Position numbers and translations under genes: made by a program
Shown here: one piece after another, positions 35,929 through 45,574 of the stretch
Position numbering within the stretch: position 1 is the first letter of the stretch
Layout of the letters: the number at the start of each line of letters is the position of its first letter
Assembly (NCBI RefSeq): GCF_004337695.1
Contig: NZ_SJXJ01000006.1
Location: 62,001 to 126,000, forward strand
Source: Tenacibaculum sp. M341
GTDB taxonomy: Bacteria; Bacteroidota; Bacteroidia; Flavobacteriales; Flavobacteriaceae
Length of the DNA stretch: 64,000 nucleotides
Reading direction: 5' to 3'
The notes under the pieces: model-generated
Database searches by the model: none
What the model was told of the DNA's origin: nothing
Seen by the model: only the letters and a program-made list of their open reading frames with translations

Positions 35929-36510
35929 TTTTGTAGCTAATCTTTTACGAATTTTACTTAGGAATTCAGCAGACATACCAAGATAAGAGGCTAATGTATA
36001 TTGAGGAACTCTTTGAACAATGCTAGGATAAAGGTTTTGAAATTCTAGATATCTTTCTTCAGCAGATTTTCCTAAGTTAGATAAAACACGTCTTTGAGCA
36101 AAAGCAAAAGACTTTTGAGCAACTAATCTAAAAAAACGTTCAAACTTGGGGTTTTCAGCACAAATCTTTTCTACATCTTCATAAGATATTTGTTGAATAA
36201 CAGCGTTTTCTAAAGCTTCAACAAAAAGTGATGCAGGTGTTTGAGTAATGTAACTATTAAAATCGCTAATAAACCAATCTTCAATAGCAAATTGAATTGT
36301 ATGATCTACTCCTTGATCATTTACAAAATAACTACGAAAAGCGCCTTTTAAAACATAAGTTAGATGCGTGCAAACAAAATTTGGTTGCACAATAAATTGC
36401 CTACGTTTTATGTTAGATGTTCTTATAATGGAAGAAAATTGTTGTTCGTCTTCTTCGTTTAAAGAAACATATCGTTTAATATTATTTAGTATGTTTTCGT
36501 AATCTTTCAA
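35923..36510 (-). CDS. Crp/Fnr family transcriptional regulator
   Basis: 195 residues: N-terminal cyclic-nucleotide-binding-like beta barrel (~20-120) and a short C-terminal winged helix (~150-195) with TLASYLGMSAEFLSKIRKRL, the recognition-helix pattern of the flavobacterial Crp/Fnr group. There is no Fe-S cysteine cluster. The start codon is TTG at 36510; no nearby ATG fits. It lies just upstream of the peroxiredoxin-SDR unit, and the palindrome at 35911-35928 is a candidate target, so control of that unit (and possibly oxidative-stress sensing) is inferred. Confidence 0.88.
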   Translation of the reverse strand: MKDYENILNNIKRYVSLNEEDEQQFSSIIRTSNIKRRQFIVQPNFVCTHLTYVLKGAFRSYFVNDQGVDHTIQFAIEDWFISDFNSYITQTPASLFVEALENAVIQQISYEDVEKICAENPKFERFFRLVAQKSFAFAQRRVLSNLGKSAEERYLEFQNLYPSIVQRVPQYTLASYLGMSAEFLSKIRKRLATKS

Positions 36511-36551
36511 GTATGTTAGGTTTGGTTTTAGATCTTAAAATCTATAAAAAA

Positions 36552-36588
36552 GAATGTACAAACATTACTAAGCATTGTTTGTACATTC
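36552..36588 (-). terminator. Terminator of the lipoprotein esterase gene
   Basis: Perfect 13-bp stem GAATGTACAAACA (36552-36564) / TGTTTGTACATTC (36576-36588). Read on the minus strand it ends in TTCTTTTTT, 14 bases after the esterase stop. Confidence 0.88.
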
Positions 36589-36602
36589 CTTTTTAGTTTA
36601 TT

Positions 36603-38357
36603 TTAATATTTCCAGCTTTTTAAGTCGGCATTTTTAGGTGCAACTTTTAGAACTTTATCAACATATTTTTTAATAAACATGCTATGATAACGAAGTCTAC
36701 TGATATGATTTCCATTTTCATGATCACCATTCCAGCAGTGTTCAGCTCTGTCACCATAATCAACTTCACCATTGTAATAAGGAGCAGTGGTTTCTGAAAG
36801 GATTTCTTCTGCAAGATAAACAGCATTGTTTAAGTAATAATTATCCATATCGCCACAATACAAATGAATTTTGTTTTTCCAATCTTCACCATGCTTAGCC
36901 CAATCACGTTTTAAAATATAAGCAAGATCGTAGTTTTCTTTCCAAAATTCAGCTACTTCTTTATCAATTTCACCAGTTAAACGATTCCAAATTCTTTTTG
37001 GATATCCTTCATTATCGATAGGAGAGTACGTTGCTTCCCAAATATCCCATTGTTGACCAGATCTTCCTTTGGTACCCAATACCAATTCTCTGTAATTCAT
37101 ATCTTTTAACGTAGCATCTACATTTCCTAAATAATCTCTATGACCAGCAACTAAGGTTTTTCTGAAATCACCTTCTTTGTAGTATGCATTTTTATCTTCG
37201 TAAATATTTACCAAGCAATATGCTCTAAAATCAATAGGATCTGGACAAGCAGCAAAGCACATTCCATATTCTTTTGGGTATTTTACTTGTACAGCAAGAG
37301 ATTCCCATCCGCCTGTACTACCACCATAAGTAAATCGAGACCAACCTTCACCAATTCCTCTGAACTTTTCTTCGATATATGGAATTAGTTCATAAGTAAT
37401 TGCATCACCATAAGGTCCTTGAGCTTCACTATTTACAGCATAAGAATCGTCGTAATATGGTGTTGGATGCTGAATTTCAATAGCGATAACTCTAGGAAAA
37501 TCAGGTCCTGTCCATTTTTTATAAAAGTCGTATGCTTCTTGTTGTACCATTAGGTTGTAGCCTTTCACTTTAAAACGCTCACTGTAATCTGGTTTTAAAT
37601 TAGCATCAGGTGGAGTTGTTCTAAATCCTCCAAAATCACTCGGAAAATGTCCGTGCATAATAGCAAGAGGATATTTTACATTTGGATGTGTATCCCATCC
37701 TTCTGGTAACAATACATGTGCGCCCAAATACATATCTCTTCCCCAGAAATCACTTAATAACTTACTCTTAATTTTAATGTGTTTTACGTATTTAGTGTCT
37801 TTAGGTTCAGCAATTGCAGGTATTTTCTGATCTAATTTGATATTGATGGCAGGAAATTCCCCGTTGGTAATGGTAAATTTTTGTGGAGTTGTGTAAAGGT
37901 TTCCAGGAGCTTTGTTCCATTGTTGACCTTCGCCTCTATCCATTGGTAATTTTACAACATGTCCGTCTGCACGATTAAATGTTTCGTACTTATGAAATAA
38001 AACTTGTATAAAATATTCTCCAGAAGGTAATTTTTCAAAGCTTTCAATTGGATATCCGAAAGCTTTCATGTCAAATTGAATCGGTTTTTCAGGTTCCCAA
38101 TTGTTTACATCCATTCCGAAAGCCTGACAAGTTTTAGAATCGTCTCTAAGTTGAAAGCGTGGTTCTGTTGCATTATCTTTAGAGATTAAAACAATAAGCC
38201 TTCCATCTAAAGCTTCTTTATAATGATCTGTTGAAAAAGATAGCTGTATACTTTTTACGCTAGTTTCAGTTTTAGCACAGGAAAAAAAGAATAGAGAAGT
38301 AACTAGTAAAATGTTGATGAATAGTACATTTTTAAATGCAATACTAGGTTTTTTCAT
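36603..38357 (-). CDS. Lipoprotein alpha/beta-hydrolase (putative esterase)
   Basis: 584 residues; lipoprotein signal with lipobox FFSC (Cys near 27). The N-terminal ~190 residues are beta-rich. The catalytic half has a nucleophile elbow GGS347TGGW and an esterase-D-like context: HGHFPSDFGGF upstream, AACPDPIDFRAY and DRAEHCWNGDHE near the end, which may supply acid and His residues. It resembles the esterase-like alpha/beta-hydrolase-fold family. Likely anchored in the periplasm or on the cell surface and cleaving ester substrates. Monocistronic, closed by a strong terminator. Substrate unknown. Confidence 0.8.
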   Translation of the reverse strand: MKKPSIAFKNVLFINILLVTSLFFFSCAKTETSVKSIQLSFSTDHYKEALDGRLIVLISKDNATEPRFQLRDDSKTCQAFGMDVNNWEPEKPIQFDMKAFGYPIESFEKLPSGEYFIQVLFHKYETFNRADGHVVKLPMDRGEGQQWNKAPGNLYTTPQKFTITNGEFPAINIKLDQKIPAIAEPKDTKYVKHIKIKSKLLSDFWGRDMYLGAHVLLPEGWDTHPNVKYPLAIMHGHFPSDFGGFRTTPPDANLKPDYSERFKVKGYNLMVQQEAYDFYKKWTGPDFPRVIAIEIQHPTPYYDDSYAVNSEAQGPYGDAITYELIPYIEEKFRGIGEGWSRFTYGGSTGGWESLAVQVKYPKEYGMCFAACPDPIDFRAYCLVNIYEDKNAYYKEGDFRKTLVAGHRDYLGNVDATLKDMNYRELVLGTKGRSGQQWDIWEATYSPIDNEGYPKRIWNRLTGEIDKEVAEFWKENYDLAYILKRDWAKHGEDWKNKIHLYCGDMDNYYLNNAVYLAEEILSETTAPYYNGEVDYGDRAEHCWNGDHENGNHISRLRYHSMFIKKYVDKVLKVAPKNADLKSWKY

Positions 38358-38462
38358 TTTTGGTGTTAGTTATTAATATTTGGTTGATTTTCAATAAATG
38401 TTCCTGAAATGAGGAACTGCACTAAGTTACTTATTTCGATTGAATATATAATCTTTGAAGTT

Positions 38463-39067
38463 TTAAGATTGATTCAAAATCAAACCAAGTTTTTTTAATT
38501 CGTTTACTTTTTCGTTCCAGTTTTTAGCAATGGAACCTCCGTTGTCATCATCTTCATTAATTAAAAATTCACCAGTGGTTAAATATCTGAGAGCGTTTAA
38601 TATTTTTCTGTCAGTAATTTCATAGTTGAATTTTCTTTGCATTATTTCTTGTTCACTTAAATACAGTGTTCTAAATTCTTGCAATCCTATATTAGTAGTT
38701 ATCTTTTTTGAAGTTTCTTTGAAGTCTGTATCAATATTTGATAGTGTTACTAATAATTGTGGGCTTACCCATGTACCTAAACAAAGTCGTTTCCATAAAA
38801 GAGGAACAAACTTTTCTTGTTCAGGTTTTTCTAATTTTAAGATGGTTATAAATAGTACTAAATGAGGTCGCCAATTAAATTCGGCTAATATCTTACAGCC
38901 ATCTTCATAAATTTCTTCGAATGAATTATTAGCAATGACTTGATCAATTTTTTTAATGATTTATCAAGGTTTATCCTTTCAGTATTTGATGAATTAATGC
39001 TCAAACCTAATAGAGGTAAATGATTGGGATGATCATCCCAAAAACTATTAAATATTCCAAATGGCAT
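38463..39067 (-). pseudogene. Uncharacterised gene split by a -1 frameshift at an A7 run
   Basis: Two minus-strand frames join into one ~201-residue protein. The first starts at ATG 39067 (MPFGIFNSFWDDHPNH...). The second runs without stop from 38960 to the stop at 38463 (KKIDQVIANNSFEEIY..., ending GLILNQS). The frames meet at seven A's on the coding strand (38948-38954), and one extra base or a -1 slip gives a continuous ORF. The run sits in the in-frame A_AAA_AAA register of a slippery heptamer. No family is recognised. It may be a disrupted gene, a slippage-expressed gene or a sequence error. It lies upstream of the esterase gene and downstream of the HD-domain gene. Confidence 0.7.
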
Positions 39068-39121
39068 TTTCTATTCATTTTAATTTAAGCATCCAATATA
39101 CTGAATTAAACAAAAAACGAT

Positions 39122-39655
39122 TCAAGCTCCTTGCCAAGCTATTCTTTCGTCTGCTCCAATAACAGTTTTTTCTAAGATTACTTCTAGTTTTGTTGATACT
39201 TCCCAAAAACTAGTTTTAGTTAATTCTGAAATTTTATGAGTAATAGATTCTTCCAGATCAAGAACTCTTTTTCCTTTCCAAATTTTATCTGATAAACAAA
39301 CAATTAAATCTTCTATTTTAATATTCTCATCTTCCCAATTGCCATGAGTTATGGTAAACCTTGCTTTGGCATCTTTATAACCGTTTTCTTTTAAAATTTT
39401 AAAACCTTCTAGCTCATGTTGTTTACCTTTTTGATATAATTCGTTTGTAATTATAGTTTTTCCAATATCGTGAGTAGAAGCACCAAAGAGAATTTCTTTT
39501 TCATTTAACAGCAAATCATTCCATTCTTTTTTTAATTCTTGGACTAAATAATTTGCTGTTGAATTGACAATGGTTAAATGTTTGATTAACCTTTGAGGAG
39601 CATTGTATTGTTTGAGTAAATTTTTAACTTCTGTAGATAATTCTATTATATTCAA
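39122..39655 (-). CDS. HD-domain phosphohydrolase-like protein
   Basis: 177 residues. The HD metal motif is H62-D63 (ASTHDIGKT). An upstream His (KHLTIVNSTA) and later TITHGNWED and CLSDKIWKG supply the other conserved His/Asp positions expected of the HD fold. HD proteins are metal-dependent phosphohydrolases, often acting on nucleotides. It starts 4 bases after the end of the PPP phosphatase gene, so the two form a unit. Cytoplasmic; substrate unknown. Confidence 0.82.
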   Translation of the reverse strand: MNIIELSTEVKNLLKQYNAPQRLIKHLTIVNSTANYLVQELKKEWNDLLLNEKEILFGASTHDIGKTIITNELYQKGKQHELEGFKILKENGYKDAKARFTITHGNWEDENIKIEDLIVCLSDKIWKGKRVLDLEESITHKISELTKTSFWEVSTKLEVILEKTVIGADERIAWQGA

Positions 39656-39659
39656 ATAA

Positions 39660-40688
39660 TTAATTTTTCCTGTAAGGTATATTTTTAATTTGTAAACTTT
39701 CAGCTAAATTGATTACTTTTTGAGGCGTATCTAACGTTTTAATTAAGTCGTTTATGGTTAACTTATTAGATTTTGCTTTAAAAACGTATGTTTTATATTT
39801 AAGTTTTGAAACTTCTTGATTAAAATTATCTGCAAATTGATCTATTAACTTTGTAGTTGTCTTTTCAATTTCAGTTTTAATTACTTCGATGAATTTTTCA
39901 ATTTCGCTAATCCATATTTTTTGATTCTCTAAGAAATCTTTTACATCTTGCTCTTCTTTGTAAGCAAGCTTTTCTATTTGCTTATGTATTTGAGCAATTT
40001 TCATGTGTTCCCAGTTTTTAGCTTTTAATACAGGAACTTGCCATTTCGATTGTTCTTCTTTCCAGTAATCATTATCAACTTTCACTTGATGAATGATAAA
40101 GCCTGGTAATTCAATAGCTGTAAGCATTCCTGCATGACATGCACCAGTATCAATTCCGTAGGTGTTATTTGCTATTTTAGGATTTTCACCAACAACATGA
40201 TGCCCGTAAATTATAGGTTTTTCACCGTTATAAAAATCTGACCAATAGGTACCTTCTTCGTATTTATTTTCTAAATACCTACTTCCAGAAGTGGTACCAG
40301 CTAATACTTCTTCTTTTTGTTGATAAAGGTTTTTATCGTGCTCAAAAAAGGCATGGACAATGATTGCAGTGTCTGTTTCATAAAAATAGGGTAAAGTCTT
40401 TAACCATTTTAAAAACTCGCTGTATTTGTTGTTAAATTGAACTTTAACGATCTCTTGAGAATAGCTAAGTACTCCGTTTAAATGTTTGCGCTCATGGTTA
40501 CCCATTAGCACTACTGAATTTTTACGGTTTTTAAAGTATTCGTAAACTTCTAAAGATTTATTTCCTCGGTCTACGATATCTCCCAAAGAGATTATTAAAT
40601 CATCGTCTGTTATTCCTATTTGTTTGGTAAGTTTGATCAATTCATCATAGCATCCATGAATATCACCAATTACGTATGTTTTACTCAT
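39660..40688 (-). CDS. PPP-type metallophosphoesterase with C-terminal coiled coil
   Basis: 342 residues. The first ~210 are a Ser/Thr phosphatase-like metallophosphoesterase with GDIHG (8-12), GDIVDRG (36-42), GNHE (63-66), a later VHAFF and GHHVVGE, giving all expected metal ligands. The remaining ~130 residues are helical with a coiled-coil-like stretch (KQIEKLAYKEEQDVKDFLEN). Substrates in this family include phosphoproteins and Ap4A. It is transcribed just before the HD gene with a 4-base gap. The C-terminal extension is not one I recognise. Cytoplasmic. Confidence 0.87.
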   Translation of the reverse strand: MSKTYVIGDIHGCYDELIKLTKQIGITDDDLIISLGDIVDRGNKSLEVYEYFKNRKNSVVLMGNHERKHLNGVLSYSQEIVKVQFNNKYSEFLKWLKTLPYFYETDTAIIVHAFFEHDKNLYQQKEEVLAGTTSGSRYLENKYEEGTYWSDFYNGEKPIIYGHHVVGENPKIANNTYGIDTGACHAGMLTAIELPGFIIHQVKVDNDYWKEEQSKWQVPVLKAKNWEHMKIAQIHKQIEKLAYKEEQDVKDFLENQKIWISEIEKFIEVIKTEIEKTTTKLIDQFADNFNQEVSKLKYKTYVFKAKSNKLTINDLIKTLDTPQKVINLAESLQIKNIPYRKN

Positions 40689-40877
40689 CTTTTTTGTGTT
40701 TGTAGCAAATGTTTTGACTAGGAAGTCATCACAATTTTTTTAATTTTCAGTCCGTAAATATAATTAAACTATTGACTTACTTAAAAATAGAAGGTTGATA
40801 AAATGAAATTTTACACATTAGAAATGTCAAACTCTTTATATTTTGTTCTGAAGGAATCATTGTAAATCGTGTTAAGG

Positions 40878-41291
40878 TTATAAGTTTAAAACACTTTCTT
40901 TTGCAACTTTAAGATCAAAATTAAAATCTTTAACTAAAGTTGATATTAATTGTGTAGGTGAAATGCCAATAGTTTTCAATTCAGAAATTAACAACTCTAT
41001 GTTTAGTTGTGAATTCGTTTCCTTAATTTTAAGAATTAATTCATTTTTTAGAAATTCTTTTGCTTTGTCTTCAGCTGTTTTTCTGGCAATCTCTCCATTA
41101 GTATAAGGTTTATTATATTCGTTAGAAGAGTCAATTTGCTTTTCTTTATCATACAAGTCGTAAACACTCCACCACCAGTAACCGTCATCCATCCATTCAG
41201 CTCTTAGTAGTAAACCAGCCCACTTAGCAGTACAATCATCATTTAAATCTCCCTTCCAAATTATAGGTTGGGTGTAATCTCTATTTTTCAA
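40878..41291 (-). CDS. Uncharacterised Trp-rich protein
   Basis: 137 residues, no family named with confidence. The N-terminal half is aromatic: WKGDLNDDCTAKWAGLLLRA, then EWMDDGYWWWSVYDLYD. The C-terminal half is helical and ends in ISPTQLISTLVKDFNFDL. There is no signal peptide or membrane segment. The 186-base gap upstream holds no other gene. It lies 23 bases downstream of a DUF gene with which it may be co-transcribed. Function unknown. Confidence 0.6.
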   Translation of the reverse strand: MKNRDYTQPIIWKGDLNDDCTAKWAGLLLRAEWMDDGYWWWSVYDLYDKEKQIDSSNEYNKPYTNGEIARKTAEDKAKEFLKNELILKIKETNSQLNIELLISELKTIGISPTQLISTLVKDFNFDLKVAKESVLNL

Positions 41292-41314
41292 TTTTCCTTT
41301 AATTTGTGGGGTTT

Positions 41315-41872
41315 TTACAAATCAAATTTAAAGTAAAACTTCAAAAGTTGCTTCCTACGATCAACCGTATATGTTTCTTTTTCATCAATAAATTTACACA
41401 AAGGGTCTTTTTCTTCGGTGTATTCGAATAAAACTTTTTCATGTGATGGTAAGTCATCATATTTTTCATTTAAATCATTTAAATTCTCTTTAGAAGGATT
41501 GATTAAGTAGTTTTTGTAGGCGTTTTGACAAATTGTAATTCTAGTATCACGATTATTAAGTGTGTTAATAGTATCTTCAATTTCTTTAATAAAACCTTCA
41601 TTAGTTTTTTCAGCAGCGAATTTGCCGCATTTTATTGTTCCTAAATCACATTCTATGCTAACATTATCAGGAGCACTTTGTAATAGTTTCCCTGAGTTAA
41701 CTTCAGCTTTAATTTGTTCTAAACTTTTAAGTCCCCAACAGTCAATTAAACCATCTTTATAAACAATTAATTCAGTCAAATAGTAACCATGATCGTTAAT
41801 AATTACAGGGAGTTTAATACCATGAATTTTGATGCCATTTTTATCTCTATATATTTTAGTTAGAAAGCTCAT
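41315..41872 (-). CDS. Uncharacterised protein, DUF7638-like N-terminus
   Basis: 185 residues. The N-terminal phrase KLPVIINDHGYYLTELIVYK plus GLIDCWGL resembles, from memory, small DUF7638-type proteins; this is uncertain. The C-terminal half is charged and helical. No enzymatic motif and no signal peptide. It starts 20 bases after the metallophosphatase stop, so it probably belongs to the unit that starts at 45319. Function unknown. Confidence 0.55.
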   Translation of the reverse strand: MSFLTKIYRDKNGIKIHGIKLPVIINDHGYYLTELIVYKDGLIDCWGLKSLEQIKAEVNSGKLLQSAPDNVSIECDLGTIKCGKFAAEKTNEGFIKEIEDTINTLNNRDTRITICQNAYKNYLINPSKENLNDLNEKYDDLPSHEKVLFEYTEEKDPLCKFIDEKETYTVDRRKQLLKFYFKFDL

Positions 41873-41892
41873 TAGTAAATTTCTAGTAGTTT

Positions 41893-42519
41893 TTAAAAAT
41901 CTATTTCAATTGGCGGATTGGTTAATTCGTATTTTACACTTAACACACTTGCATTCACAAAATCTACACCAAACATATTTAATCTTCCATAAGCTTCATG
42001 TATATGACCAGTAATATGAATTTTAGGCTTTACTTCTCGAATTTTATTAAATAAATCTTGACATCCAACAGATTGGTTATGTTGAGTTAAATCTAAAACA
42101 CCATATGCAGGTCCGTGTGTAATTAAAATATCTAATCCGTTTGGAATTTTATCCCAATGTTTTTGAATCTCTTTTCCTCTTTGGCGATTAAATGCCCAAC
42201 TGTAAAACCAAGGTTGAATAGGAGATCCCCAAATTTTTATTCCTTCAATTGTAATACCAGTGTCATTTAAATAGGTAATACCAGAGGGAATGAGTTCATT
42301 AATTTCTTTAGGAGAAGCTTTTTCAAAGAAAAAATCGTGATTGCCAGCAATAAATATTTTGTGTTTAAAATCGAGATGTTGATACCAACTCAAAAAATCA
42401 ATAACTTCTTCTTTTTCCCCTCTTTTTGTTACATCTCCAGCATGAATTATCATGTCTCCCTTCGGAAGTTTTAGCCCGCGATGGAATCCATGAGTATCAG
42501 AAATGCATATTATTTTCAT
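41893..42519 (-). CDS. Calcineurin-like metallophosphatase
   Basis: 208 residues: D8-x-H10 (ISDTHG), D28 (HAGDV), GNHDFFF, THGPAYG and GHIHEAYG form the complete metallophosphoesterase motif set. It is compact, without a signal peptide. Related proteins act on small phosphorylated substrates or nucleic acids. It overlaps the DUF6090 gene by 4 bases and is followed closely by a DUF7638-like gene. It is the second metallophosphoesterase within 3 kb. Substrate unknown. Confidence 0.87.
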   Translation of the reverse strand: MKIICISDTHGFHRGLKLPKGDMIIHAGDVTKRGEKEEVIDFLSWYQHLDFKHKIFIAGNHDFFFEKASPKEINELIPSGITYLNDTGITIEGIKIWGSPIQPWFYSWAFNRQRGKEIQKHWDKIPNGLDILITHGPAYGVLDLTQHNQSVGCQDLFNKIREVKPKIHITGHIHEAYGRLNMFGVDFVNASVLSVKYELTNPPIEIDF

Positions 42520-43259
42520 TTAGATAATTCAGTATTTATTGATTTTATGATGTTTTCAGCAGTATTAATGATGAGTTTATAATTACCTGTTTGATTTACA
42601 GTATTAATTTTTTTAATATTTATGGCAAAAAGATAGTTTTCATTTTCCTTCAATGTTTGTAATTCAAAACTCTTCGTATTGAAGTTAAAGTTAACCATTT
42701 TAGGAGCATTTATTTTTAAAAAAGGAGTAATAATGTCTTTGGTAATAAAATTGTGTTGATATAATTGAAGGCTTTTTTCATCATTTTGTTCAATTCTATT
42801 ATTCATAGCATAATACTTGAATAGTTTGTCCTTTATCTTTTTGGGTAGTATTAAATTTCCATTATTACTGGTTTCAAATTGTCGTATGGTTGATTGTTCA
42901 GCAATAAAATAAGATTCGGTAGCTAATTCATAATGATTATTGATGAATTGATTTAACTTTTTATTAGATAACTTCGTTTTATTAGTTAGGTTGAATAATA
43001 TTGAATCGATAGCTTTTAACCTATTTTCATTATCTATAATCCTTCCTTTTAAAACATGTATGTCAGTTTCTAAATCAGAAATAAAATCTTTTAAAAAAAC
43101 AGTTTTAATTTGATTGTTTTTAGCCTGTTCATTCCAGTTATTAATTTGCAAAGCAATTAAAATACCAATAACCACAAGAACAATTTCTCCAATAGCGTAG
43201 GTTATATATTTTTTAATCCTATTTTTAGTTAGTAAGTTTTTTTTAATTTTTCTAAACAC
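42516..43259 (-). CDS. DUF6090 family membrane protein
   Basis: 247 residues. A basic start, then one membrane helix (~22-42) within YAIGEIVLVVIGILIALQIN followed by NWNEQ, the hallmark of DUF6090. The rest is a soluble, helical region. The family is very common in Flavobacteriia, often in several copies; its role is unknown. It sits 5 bases downstream of a large lipoprotein gene and overlaps the metallophosphatase gene, so it is mid-operon. Confidence 0.85.
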   Translation of the reverse strand: MFRKIKKNLLTKNRIKKYITYAIGEIVLVVIGILIALQINNWNEQAKNNQIKTVFLKDFISDLETDIHVLKGRIIDNENRLKAIDSILFNLTNKTKLSNKKLNQFINNHYELATESYFIAEQSTIRQFETSNNGNLILPKKIKDKLFKYYAMNNRIEQNDEKSLQLYQHNFITKDIITPFLKINAPKMVNFNFNTKSFELQTLKENENYLFAINIKKINTVNQTGNYKLIINTAENIIKSINTELSK

Positions 43260-43264
43260 GTTAA

Positions 43265-45319
43265 TTATTCAACAATTTCAATGAAAATATCTCGCTCAAC
43301 AGTGCTGTAATCTAGGCTACCGATTAATCCTTTAGAAAGAGAAATTATTTGTCCTAAGTGATTTTGATGTATAATATGAGGATATCCTTTAGTATCATAT
43401 ACTTGTTCAGTAAAATTAGGGTAACTTAGAGTTCTAACTCTTTTTTCGTGAAAACTATTTACTGAAGGAACTGGATTATTATTTGTTCCTAAGATAATTG
43501 ATCCTCGATCGCCTATACCTGTAGGCGTAAAACTTTGATTTAATGTTGTAATTAAACTATAGGTATTTGTTGAGTGTATTGTTTTATCTTCTAAATTTAA
43601 AATATACTCGTTAGGTTCAGAAAACAGAGAATTGTTTTTCCATTGAGAATTTGGATTTAAATTTACTGGAGTAGGATTTGATAATACACCGCTTCCACTA
43701 ATGTATAATTGTATACCATAAGCTTGTGTATAATTACCAACAAGAATCCTATCTTGTCCAATATCCATAATATTTATTCTGCTATTACTAAAGGATTGAT
43801 TGTATAAATCGTTAACACTTATTATGTTTAAGTTACTTTCAGTTCTATAAAGTGAATATATTCTTTCTCTATCAGTAACTATCCAATAATCATTAAAGGT
43901 CTTTATAAGATGCTCTATATTAAACACAGGTATATTTAAGCTGTATTTAAAGTTTAAATTAGCATCATAAACTCTTACTTCACTACCTGTATTCACTATA
44001 ACTTCGGTACCGTAACTAGATTCAAAAACTTTTAAAAACACAATAGAAGAGCTATTAAGATTGTCCGTAGCTTCAACGGTTTTAGTAGTATAATTATAAC
44101 GGTATAAAGTTGAATAATCAGAATAGTATAACACTGTTTCATTAGGTGAAAATGCACTAAACGTTATAAAATTGATTGGTAAAATTTCATCTCTAACAAA
44201 GTTAGTGCTTTGTTGATTTTGTCCTTCAATTACTGTTTGACTCACAGAACCAAAAATATTATGAACATGAACTACAAATACAGGGTTAGAAAAGTAAGGC
44301 AATTCACAATTATAATTTAAGGTAGTTAAACTATCTATTTCTGCTAATTGTACAGCTTGAAAGCCTCCTCCAGAACCAGAAGAGTAATTACGAGCTTCAA
44401 TTTCATAATGTGAAAAATAATAACCTTGGTATTGTTCCCAATTTAAATCAATAAAAGAGTTATTAATATTACTTACTGTTATAGCATTAATATTAGGCAC
44501 TATTATTTGGCTTGTATCTACAGTAATAGTATCACTTTCTCCTAAAAGTTCTCCGTTGGTATATATTCTGAAGAAATAACAAATGTTTTCATAAGGAGGT
44601 GGAGTAAGATCTGTAAAAGATGATTGATTAACATCTGTAATTGTAGAAACTAATTCAGCATTAGCAGCATTACAATTAGCGTCTAATCTATAAATTTCAT
44701 ACCTATCAAATTGATTGAAACCTTCATAAGTATTCCATTTTAAAAGTATTTTATCTAAATTTTCAACATTGGTATCCCATTGAAAACTGTCAGAATAAAC
44801 ATCGGTTTCAGTTGGAGGTTGATAGCGATTACAAATTGCTTTAAAAAATTTAGGATAGCCATTTACACTAGTTTCAAGTCTAAATTTAAACACTAATCTA
44901 TTTTCTGATAATTCAGTAATTACTAATTGATCAGTTTGTGTACCGTTACTTGAATTAATAACACCGTTTGTTAAAGACCAACTAAGCTTATTTATTTGTG
45001 GCGTACACTCTGTATTGTCATTAAATAAATATTCTAGGTATTCACCATTCTCTTTAAATTCAAAAAAATCTCTACCACACTCTGCAAAAGAAGCTGGTAC
45101 TTCAGTTGTTTTACCTTCAAATTCTAATTCTGAAATAGTCCATTTACCAATTAATTGTTCGGTGGTAGCAGAGGTGAGTGCTTCTGTTATAAAAGTATCG
45201 TTAGGAAATGTTTCTTGATTTTCGTCACAAGCAGAAATCATTAAAAAGCCAATAACTCCGAAAAAAAATAGTAGTTTATTTTTAATAAAAATTCTGGTTT
45301 TGCACAACTTCTGACTCAT
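43265..45319 (-). CDS. Large lipoprotein with lipocalin-like and Fn3-like domains
   Basis: 684 residues. A lipoprotein signal (MISAC, Cys near 31) is preceded by a long basic start. Residues ~50-170 look lipocalin-like (LIGKWTISELEFEGK, FFEFKENGEYLEY). Two Fn3-like beta-sandwiches follow (~180-270, WNTYEGFNQFDRYEIYRLD; ~275-365). The C-terminal ~310 residues contain propeller-like strands. No catalytic motif. Probably surface- or periplasm-exposed. It heads a minus-strand series with DUF6090 and the metallophosphatase. The 255-base gap upstream (45320-45574) has no recognisable gene. Confidence 0.72.
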   Translation of the reverse strand: MSQKLCKTRIFIKNKLLFFFGVIGFLMISACDENQETFPNDTFITEALTSATTEQLIGKWTISELEFEGKTTEVPASFAECGRDFFEFKENGEYLEYLFNDNTECTPQINKLSWSLTNGVINSSNGTQTDQLVITELSENRLVFKFRLETSVNGYPKFFKAICNRYQPPTETDVYSDSFQWDTNVENLDKILLKWNTYEGFNQFDRYEIYRLDANCNAANAELVSTITDVNQSSFTDLTPPPYENICYFFRIYTNGELLGESDTITVDTSQIIVPNINAITVSNINNSFIDLNWEQYQGYYFSHYEIEARNYSSGSGGGFQAVQLAEIDSLTTLNYNCELPYFSNPVFVVHVHNIFGSVSQTVIEGQNQQSTNFVRDEILPINFITFSAFSPNETVLYYSDYSTLYRYNYTTKTVEATDNLNSSSIVFLKVFESSYGTEVIVNTGSEVRVYDANLNFKYSLNIPVFNIEHLIKTFNDYWIVTDRERIYSLYRTESNLNIISVNDLYNQSFSNSRINIMDIGQDRILVGNYTQAYGIQLYISGSGVLSNPTPVNLNPNSQWKNNSLFSEPNEYILNLEDKTIHSTNTYSLITTLNQSFTPTGIGDRGSIILGTNNNPVPSVNSFHEKRVRTLSYPNFTEQVYDTKGYPHIIHQNHLGQIISLSKGLIGSLDYSTVERDIFIEIVE

Positions 45320-45574
45320 TTTTTGGGTATAGATTTATATAATTATAAGGGGACTTTCGGGTGTAAAGTTAGTCAAAAAGCATGAGATGTTGTTTTAGTG
45401 CTTTTAACAATAACAAAAGCAATAAAAACAGCATATAATGTGGACTTTTACTACGCTCATTTTTATGATTGATGATTGTAGTTTTTATCTACACTTTTTG
45501 GATATCCTTTACCAATACGATAAAGTTATTATATTTATTGTTAAAACGAGGCTTTCTTTCTGTTAAAGAACTGA

